In this document: positions 1 to 7,608 of the stretch, in pieces
Layout of the letters: each line of letters begins with the position of its first letter
Numbering within the stretch: position 1 is the stretch's first letter
Assembly (NCBI GenBank): GCA_019117345.1
Contig: DWZW01000206.1
Span: 1 to 28,409, forward strand
Reading direction: 5' to 3'
Length of the DNA stretch: 28,409 bases
Source: Claveliimonas stercoravium
Lineage (GTDB): Bacteria; Bacillota; Clostridia; Lachnospirales; Lachnospiraceae
Made by a program: the position numbers and the translations under genes
The notes under the pieces: model-generated
What the model was told of the DNA's origin: nothing
Database searches by the model: none
What the model saw: only the letters and a program-made list of their open reading frames with translations

Positions 1-546
1 GACACTCCCACCGGGCCCTTCCGCTATGTCCGCGGGATCCGCCCCAACCGCTCAGACTGCCGGGATATGACTCTCTTCTGCGACCGGGACGGGAAGGCCT
101 ACCTGATCCACAGTTCCGACTGGAACAAGACCCTGCGCATCTCCAGGCTCACAGAGGACTATCTGGATGTGGACGGCGTGTACGGAAAAGCTTTTGTCGA
201 GCAGGAGCGGGAGGCTCCGGCCCTTTTTGAGAAAGACGGCGTATACTACATGATCACCTCCGGCTGTACAGGCTGGGATCCAAACAACGCCCTCTTCGCC
301 ACATCCCCCACGGTCCTGTCCGGCTGGAAACTGATCGACAATCCCTGCGTGGGCGAGCATGCCCGCCAGACTTTCTTCGGACAGAGCACCTACATTTTCG
401 AGAAAGACGGTGCGCACTATCTTATGCTGGATCACTGGAAACCCGAAAATCTCAAAGGATCCGGCTACAGCATCCTGCCCATCCAGATCGAAGACGGGCA
501 TCTGACCATCGCTTTCCAGGACTACACAGACCTCTCCTCAAAATAG
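1..546 (+). CDS. GH43-family glycosidase, C-terminal part (5' end outside window)
   Basis: The frame is open to base 1, so the gene starts outside the window and only the last 181 residues are seen. The fragment has GH43-like blocks: DMTLF..DGKAYLIHSS, then REAPALFEKDGVYYMITSGCTGW. The Glu of REAP (codon 211-213) sits where GH43 enzymes have the general acid, though I infer this from pattern only. The text most resembles GH43 subfamily 24, whose characterised members are exo-beta-1,3-galactanases. That would fit the nearby galactoside phosphorylase, but the subfamily is a guess from memory. The N-terminal propeller blade with the catalytic base, and any signal peptide, are not visible. A strong hairpin terminator follows directly. 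Other GH43 activities (arabinosidase, xylosidase) cannot be excluded. Confidence 0.7.
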   Translation, partial: DTPTGPFRYVRGIRPNRSDCRDMTLFCDRDGKAYLIHSSDWNKTLRISRLTEDYLDVDGVYGKAFVEQEREAPALFEKDGVYYMITSGCTGWDPNNALFATSPTVLSGWKLIDNPCVGEHARQTFFGQSTYIFEKDGAHYLMLDHWKPENLKGSGYSILPIQIEDGHLTIAFQDYTDLSSK

Positions 547-559
547 TCACAGCCTTTAC

Positions 560-596
560 ATTCGGAGTGGCTGCCCTCTAGGCAGCCACTCCGAAT
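560..596 (+). terminator. Intrinsic terminator hairpin between convergent genes
   Basis: A perfect 16-bp inverted repeat (560-575 with 581-596) has a 5-base loop, followed on the plus strand by TTTATTGCATTATA. It lies 13 bp after the GH43 stop. The stop codon of the convergent TSUP gene (578-580) is in the loop, and one arm encodes that protein's last residues (FGVAA). On the minus strand no T-run follows, so it is a clear terminator only for the plus-strand gene. Confidence 0.8.
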
Positions 597-1375
597 TTTA
601 TTGCATTATAGATATTGATGACCACGATGACAGCCATGAGAAAGATAAAAAGCCTGTCCACACCCTTCTCGCTGATCTTCTTGTTGATCCTGCTCCCGAT
701 AGTCCCTCCCAGGACACCTCCCACTATCATAAAGGCGAGGTAGGACAGCTCCACGTCAGGGACCGTCCCGGTCACACAGGTCTGCACAAAACTGGTGATC
801 TGGGAGAACAGGATGATGTAGAGGGAAGACAGGGCCGCCTCCTTTGTTGACATGGAGAAGAAGTAGGCCAGCACCACCAGGTTGATGGGGCCTCCACCGA
901 TGCCCAGGAAGCTGGACATGATACCCAGGATGAGCCCTATGGCCACGCAGAGCCAGAGCTGCCGGCAGTGCTTTGTGCGGATCTTCTCCTTGCAGAGCGT
1001 GTACACCAGTGTCCCCAGCGTGATCGCAATGAGGACGACAGCCTGGGTCATGCCCACGAGATTTTCATCCCCCACCGCGTTTTTCAGTCCCTGGAACATG
1101 GATTTCCCCGCCACGCCCCCGGCTGCGGCTCCCACGGCAAGAGCTGTCGCGATGCGTATATCCATCTTAGCCGTCCCCGCCCGCAGATTTTTCCAGACTG
1201 ACACGACTGACATGGCAAGCACCGTGCACCCCGAAAGAAAGCTGATGCTGCTCACCCCCATGACACCTGTGGCGTCCAGCACAGGCTTGATGATAACGCC
1301 CCCTCCGATCCCGCAGACAGATCCCGCCGTGCAGGACAGGATGCTGACCGCAAAAAATATGAAAACCATACCCAT
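578..1375 (-). CDS. TSUP (TauE/SafE) family membrane transporter
   Basis: This 265-residue, very hydrophobic protein has about eight predicted membrane segments and the internal duplication typical of the TSUP family: GIGGG motifs at residues 22-26 and 158-162, each followed by a hydrophobic stretch. Known family members move sulfite, sulfoacetate or other small organosulfur anions, but many members have no known substrate. The ATG start has GGGAG about 7 bases upstream. It is divergent from the sulfatase operon, so export of sulfate or sulfite released from sugars is an attractive but untested role. Its C-terminal codons form one arm of the terminator hairpin. The leader (about 1437-1376) contains a short hairpin followed by five T. 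Confidence 0.85.
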   Translation of the reverse strand: MGMVFIFFAVSILSCTAGSVCGIGGGVIIKPVLDATGVMGVSSISFLSGCTVLAMSVVSVWKNLRAGTAKMDIRIATALAVGAAAGGVAGKSMFQGLKNAVGDENLVGMTQAVVLIAITLGTLVYTLCKEKIRTKHCRQLWLCVAIGLILGIMSSFLGIGGGPINLVVLAYFFSMSTKEAALSSLYIILFSQITSFVQTCVTGTVPDVELSYLAFMIVGGVLGGTIGSRINKKISEKGVDRLFIFLMAVIVVINIYNAIKFGVAA

Positions 1376-1411
1376 TGTTCTTCTCCCTTCTGTACTCTCG
1401 GTGATTTCCTC

Positions 1412-1449
1412 AAAAAGCGGCGTCTGCCGCGCATTGTTCCTACATTATA
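1412..1449 (-). promoter_or_regulatory. Probable TSUP promoter -10 and short leader hairpin
   Basis: A consensus TATAAT (minus strand) lies at 1444-1449. No good -35 is seen at 16-18 bp, so activation may be needed. Just downstream a 5-bp GC hairpin (1417-1421 with 1426-1430) is followed on the minus strand by TTTTT (1416-1412), resembling a tiny attenuator within the leader. The stem is short, so this is weak evidence. Confidence 0.35.
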
Positions 1450-1509
1450 CTCTGTTTTTTCCTTTTCATCCACACAAAATCTCTTTCTCCTTGCCTCTGC
1501 CCGCTTGCT

Positions 1510-1560
1510 TTTCCCACAGGAATGTATTATTGTAGAGATAATTTCCCACAAGCAATGTAT
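1510..1560. repeat. Two direct repeats upstream of the sulfatase, likely operator half-sites
   Basis: The element TTTCCCACAGGAATGTAT (1510-1527) recurs as TTTCCCACAAGCAATGTAT (1542-1560), differing by one substitution and one inserted base. Start-to-start distance is 32 bp, close to three helical turns. Tandem half-sites on one DNA face are typical for AraC-family activators, and the AraC gene is second in the operon that follows. The second copy ends 10 bp before the sulfatase ribosome site. A weak promoter (TTGCTT, 17 bp, TATTGT) overlaps the first copy. Binding by this AraC protein is inference. Confidence 0.5.
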
Positions 1561-1581
1561 GCAAGAGATAAAGGAGAGACT

Positions 1582-3042
1582 ATGAAACAGCCAAATATCA
1601 TTTTACTTATGACAGACCAGCTCCGGGGCGATGCTCTGGGCTATGCGGGCCACCCGGATGTAAAGACACCCTACCTGGACACACTGGCCTCCCGGGGCGT
1701 TGCCTTTGACCGGGCCTACAGCGCCTGCCCCAGCTGCATCGCCGCCCGCGCTGCCCTCCACACCGGCATGGAGCAGAGCCACCACGGCCGCGTGGGCTAC
1801 GAGGACAGTATCCCCTGGCGGTACGAGCACACCCTGGCAGGAGAGCTCACAAGGGCCGGCTACTACACCCAGTGCGTGGGCAAGATGCATGTTCATCCCC
1901 TGCGCAACTATCTGGGCTTCAACAACGTGGATCTCCACGACGGCTACCTCCATGCGGCCAGGTACGGGAACGTGCCCTACCGGGAGTCGCAGCTGGTGGC
2001 CGACGACTATTTCTACTGGCTGAAAAAGGAGCTGGGCGCCGATGCCGATGTGACGGACACAGGCATTGACTGCAACAGCTGGGTGGCCCGTCCCTGGACC
2101 CACGAGGAAAAGTACCATCCCACCAACTGGGTGACGGACCGGTGCCTGGATTTTCTCCGCAGGAGAGACCCGGACCAGCCCTTCTTCCTGATGGCCTCCT
2201 ACCTGCGCCCCCATCCGCCCTTTGACGCCCCCCAGTGCTATTTTGACCTGTACAGGGACAAAGAGCTTCGCCCGCCCTTTGTGGGCACCTGGGAGAGCGA
2301 CGAGTATCTCCGCCGGGACGGACGTATCTTCGACTCAAGGACCGGCCCGGCCGACGCGGAGCTGATCCGGCAGGCCCAGATCGGCTACTATGCCTGCATC
2401 ACCCACCTGGACCACCAGATCGGGAGGCTCATCATGGCTCTCGCGGAGCACGAGGTCTACGACAACACGGTCATCCTCTTCACATCCGACCACGGAGAAG
2501 AGCTCTGTGACCACCACATGTTCCGCAAATCCCGGCCCTATGAGGGGAGCTGCCGCGTTCCCTTCTTCATCTGTGCCGGGAAGGAGACCGGGCTGGCGCT
2601 GAAGGCCGGATCCACCTGCCATGCGGTCGTGGAGCTCCGTGATGTGATGCCCACACTGCTCTCCGCCGCCGGGGCTGACATTCCCGGGAGCGTAGACGGG
2701 GCAGACCTCCTGCCGCTGACCGCAGACCCGTCAGAGACTGTCCGCCCGTGGCTGCACGGCGAGCACGCCTACGGGGATTTCTCAAACCACTGGATCGTCA
2801 CGGAGACCGACAAGTATGTCTGGTACTCTTCCACTGGCCAGGAGCAGTACTTCAACCTGAGTGAGGACCCTCATGAGCTGACCGACCTGGTAAACGACAG
2901 TGCATCCAAAGAAAGGATATCCTTTCTCCGCTCCTGCCTTATCGAGTCTCTGAAAGACCGCCCTGAAGGATTTACGGACGGCAGCGTCCTGATTCCCGGG
3001 CGCCCGTACCCGGAAACTATGGAGCACATCAAAAACATCTGA
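1582..3042 (+). CDS. Cytoplasmic Cys-type sulfatase
   Basis: This is a type I sulfatase (alkaline phosphatase superfamily) of 486 residues. The N-terminus NIILLMTDQLRGD supplies the metal-binding Asp pair. The formylglycine motif is C-I-A-A-R-A-A-L-H-T-G with Cys52 as the residue to be oxidised, fitting C-x-P/A-x-R with Ala in place of the common Pro. SDHGEELCDH carries the second metal site. The start at 1582 is chosen because AAAGGAGA lies just upstream; an ATG at 1522 in the same frame would add 20 residues with no family similarity. No signal peptide is visible, so it should act in the cytosol on imported sulfated sugars. The maturase it needs is encoded nearby at 3919-5046. The substrate (6-sulfo-GlcNAc or sulfo-galactose, for example) cannot be told from sequence. 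Confidence 0.9.
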   Translation: MKQPNIILLMTDQLRGDALGYAGHPDVKTPYLDTLASRGVAFDRAYSACPSCIAARAALHTGMEQSHHGRVGYEDSIPWRYEHTLAGELTRAGYYTQCVGKMHVHPLRNYLGFNNVDLHDGYLHAARYGNVPYRESQLVADDYFYWLKKELGADADVTDTGIDCNSWVARPWTHEEKYHPTNWVTDRCLDFLRRRDPDQPFFLMASYLRPHPPFDAPQCYFDLYRDKELRPPFVGTWESDEYLRRDGRIFDSRTGPADAELIRQAQIGYYACITHLDHQIGRLIMALAEHEVYDNTVILFTSDHGEELCDHHMFRKSRPYEGSCRVPFFICAGKETGLALKAGSTCHAVVELRDVMPTLLSAAGADIPGSVDGADLLPLTADPSETVRPWLHGEHAYGDFSNHWIVTETDKYVWYSSTGQEQYFNLSEDPHELTDLVNDSASKERISFLRSCLIESLKDRPEGFTDGSVLIPGRPYPETMEHIKNI

Positions 3043-3058
3043 TCACAGGGGAGGTTCT

Positions 3059-3922
3059 ATGAGCCACAGACAATACGCCGTCAAAACGACCAACCTGGAA
3101 AAGCTGAACGCCCGGCTCCTGTCCGTTTCGCTCTCCAAGGACGAAAAGGACTGGAAGAGTGTTTTCCACACGCACCATTTTACAGAATTGTTTTTTGTCG
3201 TAAACGGAGAGGGGAACTTCCTTTTCCGGGATGAAAAGTACCATATAAGGACAGGGGACCTTGTCATCATCCCGCCCTACATGGAGCACACGGAGCAGTC
3301 CATCAAAAACACGCCTCTGGAGTATTATGTCATCGGCGTGGAGGGAATCTCCTTCCAGCCGGCAGACGAGGAGACCTGCGTGCAGGTCTTCTGCAACTTC
3401 AGCAACAAATCGCTGATCTCGGACCTGTTCGCCCAGATGCTCTACGAAGTGCGGAATCCCTCCTACGGCTCTGACAAGATATGCCAGGACCTGCTGGAAA
3501 TCCTGATCCTGCGCATTGTCCGCTACCAGCATGTGATCCCGGTGCCCATCACCTCCACTTACATGACAAAGGAGTGCGCCCGCATCAAGGAGTATCTGGA
3601 CATCAACTACTCGGAGCCCATCACGCTGGACACGCTGACAGAGCTGACCCACATGAACAAGTACTACATGGCCCACTCCTTCGCCAAGTACACCGGCCAG
3701 TCCCCCATCCAGTACCTGAACCAGAGACGGATGGAGGCTGCCTGCACGCTGCTGAAGGACACGGACCACTCCATCTCCTCCATCTCCTCTGCGGTAGGCT
3801 TTTCTTCCCAGTCCTACTTCACCCAGGCATTCCGCAAAAAGTACGGCATGACGCCCATCAAATACCGTCAGCTCCACGCGGCCGATACCGATGGGGACGC
3901 GGAAAATACAGGGGGCATCTAA
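3059..3922 (+). CDS. AraC-family transcriptional regulator
   Basis: This 287-residue protein has an N-terminal cupin sensor (roughly residues 35-85, FHTHHFTELFFVVNGEG and later IIPPYMEHTEQ). Its C-terminal AraC DNA-binding domain has two helix-turn-helix units ending in the family signature, AVGFSSQSYFTQAFRKKYGMTPIKYR. It starts 16 bp after the sulfatase stop with AGGGGAGG as ribosome site, so the two are almost certainly co-transcribed. It is the probable activator of the sulfated-glycan genes, responding to a sugar bound in the cupin. The candidate sites are the direct repeats at 1510-1560. Its stop overlaps the stop of the convergent anSME gene by 4 bp. Confidence 0.9.
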   Translation: MSHRQYAVKTTNLEKLNARLLSVSLSKDEKDWKSVFHTHHFTELFFVVNGEGNFLFRDEKYHIRTGDLVIIPPYMEHTEQSIKNTPLEYYVIGVEGISFQPADEETCVQVFCNFSNKSLISDLFAQMLYEVRNPSYGSDKICQDLLEILILRIVRYQHVIPVPITSTYMTKECARIKEYLDINYSEPITLDTLTELTHMNKYYMAHSFAKYTGQSPIQYLNQRRMEAACTLLKDTDHSISSISSAVGFSSQSYFTQAFRKKYGMTPIKYRQLHAADTDGDAENTGGI

Positions 3923-3934
3923 ACAAGATGCCCC
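3912..3934. terminator. Hairpin over the overlapping stop codons of two convergent genes
   Basis: A 9-bp perfect stem (3912-3920 with 3926-3934) with a 5-base loop sits on the AraC stop (3920-3922) and the anSME stop (3919-3921 on the other strand). No T-run follows on either strand, so whether it terminates transcription is uncertain. Confidence 0.4.
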
Positions 3935-5046
3935 GCCATGTACTCCAGCCGCCCTATGGATTCCGCAAAGAACTCCTGGTACGTCTCACAGTAATAATTT
4001 CTCATCTTGCCCTCCTCCGGGAAACAATCCCGGCGGCAGCCGCCCCGGCAAAGAGGGTACCATCTGCAGGTCCGGCACCTGTCATCCCGCCTGTCCGCCT
4101 CCTCGAAAAAAGGATGTCTCTTACTCCCGGCCTCTTCCGCCGCTATCTTCTGCAGTTTCACAAAGTCCGTATCCGGATCTTTCAGATTTCCCATCTGCCA
4201 CGCGTCCAGCGCGTAAAAGTCACAGGGATAGACGGTCCCGTCGCTCTCCACCACGTTCTGCATACTGCATCTGCCGTACATGCTGCAGGCCTCCGGCTGT
4301 CCGCCCCGGAGCATGGCCACATAGTTTTCAAACTGCCGGATGTACACCGGACGCCCCGCCATCCTGTCCTGACACCACAGGTCAAAGAGGGTCCCCAGAG
4401 CCTCCCCGTACAGTGCGGGGGTCAGGGAGAAGGACGCCTCTCCCCGCACTGTGCCCAGGGGATCCAGGCAGGGGATGTACTGCTGATGGTCAAAGCCCTT
4501 CCGCATGAAAAACCGGTAGATGGCTCCGATCCGGGGGGCTGTCTGGGCATTCAGCACGCAGAGCACATGGAAGGGGATCCCCAGTTCACGCATGCGCTCC
4601 GCGCAGGCAAAAACCCTGGAAAAGGTTCCCTCTCCCGCCCGGTCCTTCCTGTTCTCGTCATGGGTCTTCCGGACACCGTCCAGGGAAAGTCCCACAAGGA
4701 AATTTTTTTCTTTCAAAAACTCAAACCATCTCTCATCCAGCCTGTTCCCGTTTGTCTGTATGGTGTACACCGCCTCCTGATCCGGCCTTTTTCTCTCCTC
4801 TACATATGCTGTAAAGTCTTCAAAAAAGGACAGACCTGCGAGTGTCGGCTCTCCCCCCTGAAAGCCGAACACGCAGGTCTGCGATGCCGCCAGTGCCTTG
4901 TCCACAACCGCGCGCATGGTCTCCCGGCTCATTTTCCCATGATCGCCCACAGCGCGGTTTGCTGCCTCATCCTTGTAAAAGCAGTAAGTGCAGTCCAGGT
5001 CACAGGCAGAGGAGACTGGCTTGATGAGAAGCTGAAGCTCTCTCAT
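3919..5046 (-). CDS. Anaerobic sulfatase-maturating radical SAM enzyme
   Basis: Anaerobic sulfatase-maturating enzymes oxidise the active-site Cys or Ser of sulfatases to formylglycine. This 375-residue protein has the radical SAM motif CX3CX2C at Cys15, Cys19 and Cys22, and the SAM-binding block GFQGGEPTLAG at 60-71. It also has the SPASM cysteines for two auxiliary 4Fe-4S clusters: Cys254, 260, 275, 324, 327, 333, 337, 341 and 353. Asp276 directly after Cys275 matches the catalytic base of the characterised Clostridium perfringens enzyme. Length and spacing match that family well. AAAGGAGA precedes the ATG. It lies 38 bp after the GH112 gene on the same strand, so they form an operon. Its likely client is the sulfatase at 1582-3042. 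Confidence 0.93.
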   Translation of the reverse strand: MRELQLLIKPVSSACDLDCTYCFYKDEAANRAVGDHGKMSRETMRAVVDKALAASQTCVFGFQGGEPTLAGLSFFEDFTAYVEERKRPDQEAVYTIQTNGNRLDERWFEFLKEKNFLVGLSLDGVRKTHDENRKDRAGEGTFSRVFACAERMRELGIPFHVLCVLNAQTAPRIGAIYRFFMRKGFDHQQYIPCLDPLGTVRGEASFSLTPALYGEALGTLFDLWCQDRMAGRPVYIRQFENYVAMLRGGQPEACSMYGRCSMQNVVESDGTVYPCDFYALDAWQMGNLKDPDTDFVKLQKIAAEEAGSKRHPFFEEADRRDDRCRTCRWYPLCRGGCRRDCFPEEGKMRNYYCETYQEFFAESIGRLEYMAGHLV

Positions 5047-5084
5047 CTTTGTTTCTCCTTTATATCTTTTTCGTCTTTTTCTTT

Positions 5085-7247
5085 TTAAATCTCGTACCAG
5101 TAGATACCGTTTGCCTCCAGGTCAAGCTCAAAGCTTGTGCCGTCTCCCTTGTATACAGTCGTGCTCTGGGGCTCGTAGGTATTGTTTACAACGCAGTACT
5201 TGCCGTTCTTCACATAGGCATGCACTTCTACATTGTAGTTGGTGCTGAACCATTTGTGCAGCTCGCCCTCATCGTGGGAAGCCCACAGGATGGAGCGGTA
5301 CAGGAGACGGCTGTTCTCAAAGCTGTAGGGAAGTCCGCTGATGTAGACGCTGCGTCCCTTGCCAAAGTCATTGACAGCCAGCTGTACTTCTTTGTCATTC
5401 TGCTTCAGGATCGTAGTTCCCTCGTAAGCGTAAATATTTTTCTTTCCTTCACCGAAATCGATGTCGCCTTTGCAGTCCTCTGTGATGAAATGCTCGTGCT
5501 CATCCCAGTTATATTTGTCCACATTCAGAGTAAAGCCGTTCTCTTCCTCCACGCCCATGACTGTGGCCAGCTGGAAGAAATGTCCTTCATGCTGGTGCGC
5601 TGCCGGCTCGCCGACACCGATGAAACCGCCGCCGTTGTAAATAAATTTCTTTACAGCAGTGATGATCTTCTCGTCTGTCCAGTTCTCTCCTCCGGTGTAG
5701 GCTGTATCTGCATCGCCCACGTTCAGGATCACGTCAATGTCATCCAGTATCTCCGGGTTGCTGCGGATATCGTCAAAGCTGATCCACTCCACATCGAACG
5801 GCGCTCCGCTGAGGGCCTCGATGATGCCTGCGTAGGAGTAGTTCTGCTTATAGTAGATGGCGTGGTGCACCATGTGGTTGCCCCATGCTCTCATTTTACC
5901 CCAGCAGTTCAGGACCGCCACTTTCTTCACGCAGTAGGGAGTGGTTCCCTTAATGTTGTCGTACAGTGTGCGGAACTCCTGGCACACGCTCTCCACATAG
6001 TCGATAAAATCCGGGAACTGCATAGCCAGCTTCAGGTATCCGCCGTAGCCAATCCGGTCGATAGGGCTTCTCAGGATGGCACGTCTTGCTGTCACCCAGT
6101 TGATCTTCGCCTCCTTCACCGGGTCTCCTCCCTCGTGGAATGTATCCGGGAAGAAATAGGGAAGAAGACGTCCCTCTGTGTACTTCACGCCCTTGATGTC
6201 GCTGATCAGGCGCAGGGTAGATCCGTTTCCAACGCTTCCTACAACTGCGTCAATCCCAACATTTTTGAACTCGTCCATGAAAGGCTCCATGCCGATCCAG
6301 TGGTCGCCCAGGAACATCATGGCTTCCTTTCCGCACTCGTGGGTGATGTCCACCATCTCTTTTGCCAGCTTTGTCACTTCTCTTCTCTGGAAATCCTGGA
6401 AATCCCGGAATTCCCTGGAGGGGATGCGGTAGGTGTTGTTCATGTAGCCCTGGTCGATGATGTACTCGGGACGGAACTTGTAGCCCACTTCCTTCTCAAA
6501 CTGCTCCAGGATGTAGGGGCTCACAGATGCGGAATATCCGTACCAGTCTACATATTTCTCCCTGGCCAGCTCATCAAAGATCAATGTGAACTGGTGGAAG
6601 AAAGTGGTGTAGCGGATCACATCCACGTGAGGGTTCTCCGCGATGAACCTGCGCAGACGCTCCATGGAGTAAGCCTTTGTCTTTGGCTGGCGCACGTCAA
6701 AAGTGATCTGCTTCTCAAAATTGGTCCAGCCGTTTGTCACTGCATTGTACATATGGACCGGATCCCACATAATGTAGGCAAGGAAGCTGACTGTGTAGTC
6801 GTGGAAGGCCGCTGCGTCATGGATGGTCACATCCCCGGTCTCCCCGTCGTAGCTCCATTTTTCCACCGGCACGACTTCCCCTGTGGTGCGGTCGATGACT
6901 TCCCACCATCTGGTGATATCATCATGGTCGTTCACTTTCAGCATATCCGGGTAGAGATGGTCCATCAGATGGATGGAAAGCTCGCTCTCCACCGCTGTGT
7001 AGAACGGTGTCATGATATACATCTGCTGGATCTCATCCGGATTGGCCTTGGCCCACGCATTGTCCTTTCTTGTTGTGTAATATGTGGAGTAAACCTTCGC
7101 GTCCACGTTCTTCAGCTCTTCCGGATAATCCGTCCCGTCACAGTCACGGATAGCATCGGCTCCCCAGCGCTCTACCAGCTCCAGTGTCTCCGGCACAACG
7201 TCAACGTCTGTAGGTATGGTAACTCTTCCTTTTGTCTGCTCCTTCAC
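5085..7247 (-). CDS. GH112 beta-1,3-galactosyl-N-acetylhexosamine phosphorylase
   Basis: Family GH112 phosphorylases split Gal-beta-1,3-GlcNAc or Gal-beta-1,3-GalNAc with phosphate to give galactose 1-phosphate and the free N-acetylhexosamine inside the cell. The 720-residue length and the text (start RVTIPTDVDVVPETLELVERWGADAIRDCDGTDYP, split here for brevity) are typical. Asp315 in MMFLGDHW aligns with the general acid Asp313 of the bifidobacterial enzyme. Some clostridial GH112 paralogues instead act on Gal-beta-1,4-rhamnose; I cannot fully exclude this. The start codon is GTG with AAAGGAG 6 bases upstream. No signal peptide is present. It precedes anSME in one operon, and a good promoter lies at 7328-7356. 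Together with the sulfatase it suggests use of sulfated mucin core glycans. Confidence 0.92.
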   Translation of the reverse strand: MKEQTKGRVTIPTDVDVVPETLELVERWGADAIRDCDGTDYPEELKNVDAKVYSTYYTTRKDNAWAKANPDEIQQMYIMTPFYTAVESELSIHLMDHLYPDMLKVNDHDDITRWWEVIDRTTGEVVPVEKWSYDGETGDVTIHDAAAFHDYTVSFLAYIMWDPVHMYNAVTNGWTNFEKQITFDVRQPKTKAYSMERLRRFIAENPHVDVIRYTTFFHQFTLIFDELAREKYVDWYGYSASVSPYILEQFEKEVGYKFRPEYIIDQGYMNNTYRIPSREFRDFQDFQRREVTKLAKEMVDITHECGKEAMMFLGDHWIGMEPFMDEFKNVGIDAVVGSVGNGSTLRLISDIKGVKYTEGRLLPYFFPDTFHEGGDPVKEAKINWVTARRAILRSPIDRIGYGGYLKLAMQFPDFIDYVESVCQEFRTLYDNIKGTTPYCVKKVAVLNCWGKMRAWGNHMVHHAIYYKQNYSYAGIIEALSGAPFDVEWISFDDIRSNPEILDDIDVILNVGDADTAYTGGENWTDEKIITAVKKFIYNGGGFIGVGEPAAHQHEGHFFQLATVMGVEEENGFTLNVDKYNWDEHEHFITEDCKGDIDFGEGKKNIYAYEGTTILKQNDKEVQLAVNDFGKGRSVYISGLPYSFENSRLLYRSILWASHDEGELHKWFSTNYNVEVHAYVKNGKYCVVNNTYEPQSTTVYKGDGTSFELDLEANGIYWYEI

Positions 7248-7327
7248 TTTTTTCTCCTTTCTTTTTGCATAATGCTGTTTTTAAGTTTCTTTTCCCTGCA
7301 CATAGTTTGTACATTTTACTTAAAACA

Positions 7328-7356
7328 AGCATAGGCGAAAAGAGGATATCCGTCAA
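7328..7356 (-). promoter_or_regulatory. SigA-type promoter for GH112-anSME
   Basis: On the minus strand TTGACG (7351-7356) and TATGCT (7328-7333) are 17 bp apart, giving a leader of about 75 bases before the GTG start at 7247. Confidence 0.6.
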
Positions 7357-7368
7357 TTTGCATGTTGC

Positions 7369-7608
7369 TTACATTTTTATGATTCTTGCTTTGATTTGAA
7401 AACCAGAGACCATTGTTACTAAAATCGCGATCAGCAGGGCATCACAGGAAACGCGGACCTGAATATCCAGATGGTCCCGCAGTAGATGGCAAATGCAATC
7501 ACCAAAAAACAAATATCCGAAGGCATATACCAAAAGCCGGATGCTCCACAAGACCCAAACGGAACATCCGGCTTTCTTTTCGGCCTTACCGGCCTTCTCC
7601 TCTATCAA
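7369..7608 (-). CDS. Possible small two-helix membrane protein
   Basis: I do not recognise this 79-residue reading frame. It would start at TTG 7608, overlapping the stop of the GH13 gene (TTGA), with AAGG four bases upstream. It has a charged N-terminus (EEKAGKAEKKAG), then two hydrophobic segments, about residues 17-43 and 56-72, joined by a short charged loop. Codon choice looks coding-like (many GCC, CTG, GTC, ATC codons). Against it, a 15-bp hairpin with T-rich flanks (7533-7575) lies inside the frame and would serve as the terminator of the ftsH-GH13 operon, and the start codon is weak. It may be real, a gene remnant, or chance. Confidence 0.35.
   Translation of the reverse strand: MIEEKAGKAEKKAGCSVWVLWSIRLLVYAFGYLFFGDCICHLLRDHLDIQVRVSCDALLIAILVTMVSGFQIKARIIKM
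7533..7575. terminator. Bidirectional terminator-like hairpin after the GH13 gene
   Basis: A 15-bp stem with one C-A mismatch (7533-7547 with 7561-7575) has a 13-base loop and is flanked by short T-runs on both strands (CTTTTC on plus; TTTTGG on minus). It starts 30 bp past the GH13 stop, as expected for the end of the tilS-hpt-ftsH-GH13 transcript. Confidence 0.65.

Noticed and set aside
1522..1581. An upstream start adding 20 residues to the sulfatase
   Set aside because: It overlaps the direct repeats, lacks a ribosome site, and the ATG at 1582 follows AAAGGAGA.
3481..5088. A 535-codon plus-strand frame over the AraC end and anSME
   Set aside because: It crosses two well-supported genes in the wrong frame or strand and resembles no family.
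5049..7334. A 761-codon open frame on the plus strand opposite the GH112 gene
   Set aside because: The minus-strand GH112 protein is a clear full-length family member; the antisense frame has no recognisable motifs and is a by-product of GC-rich codons.
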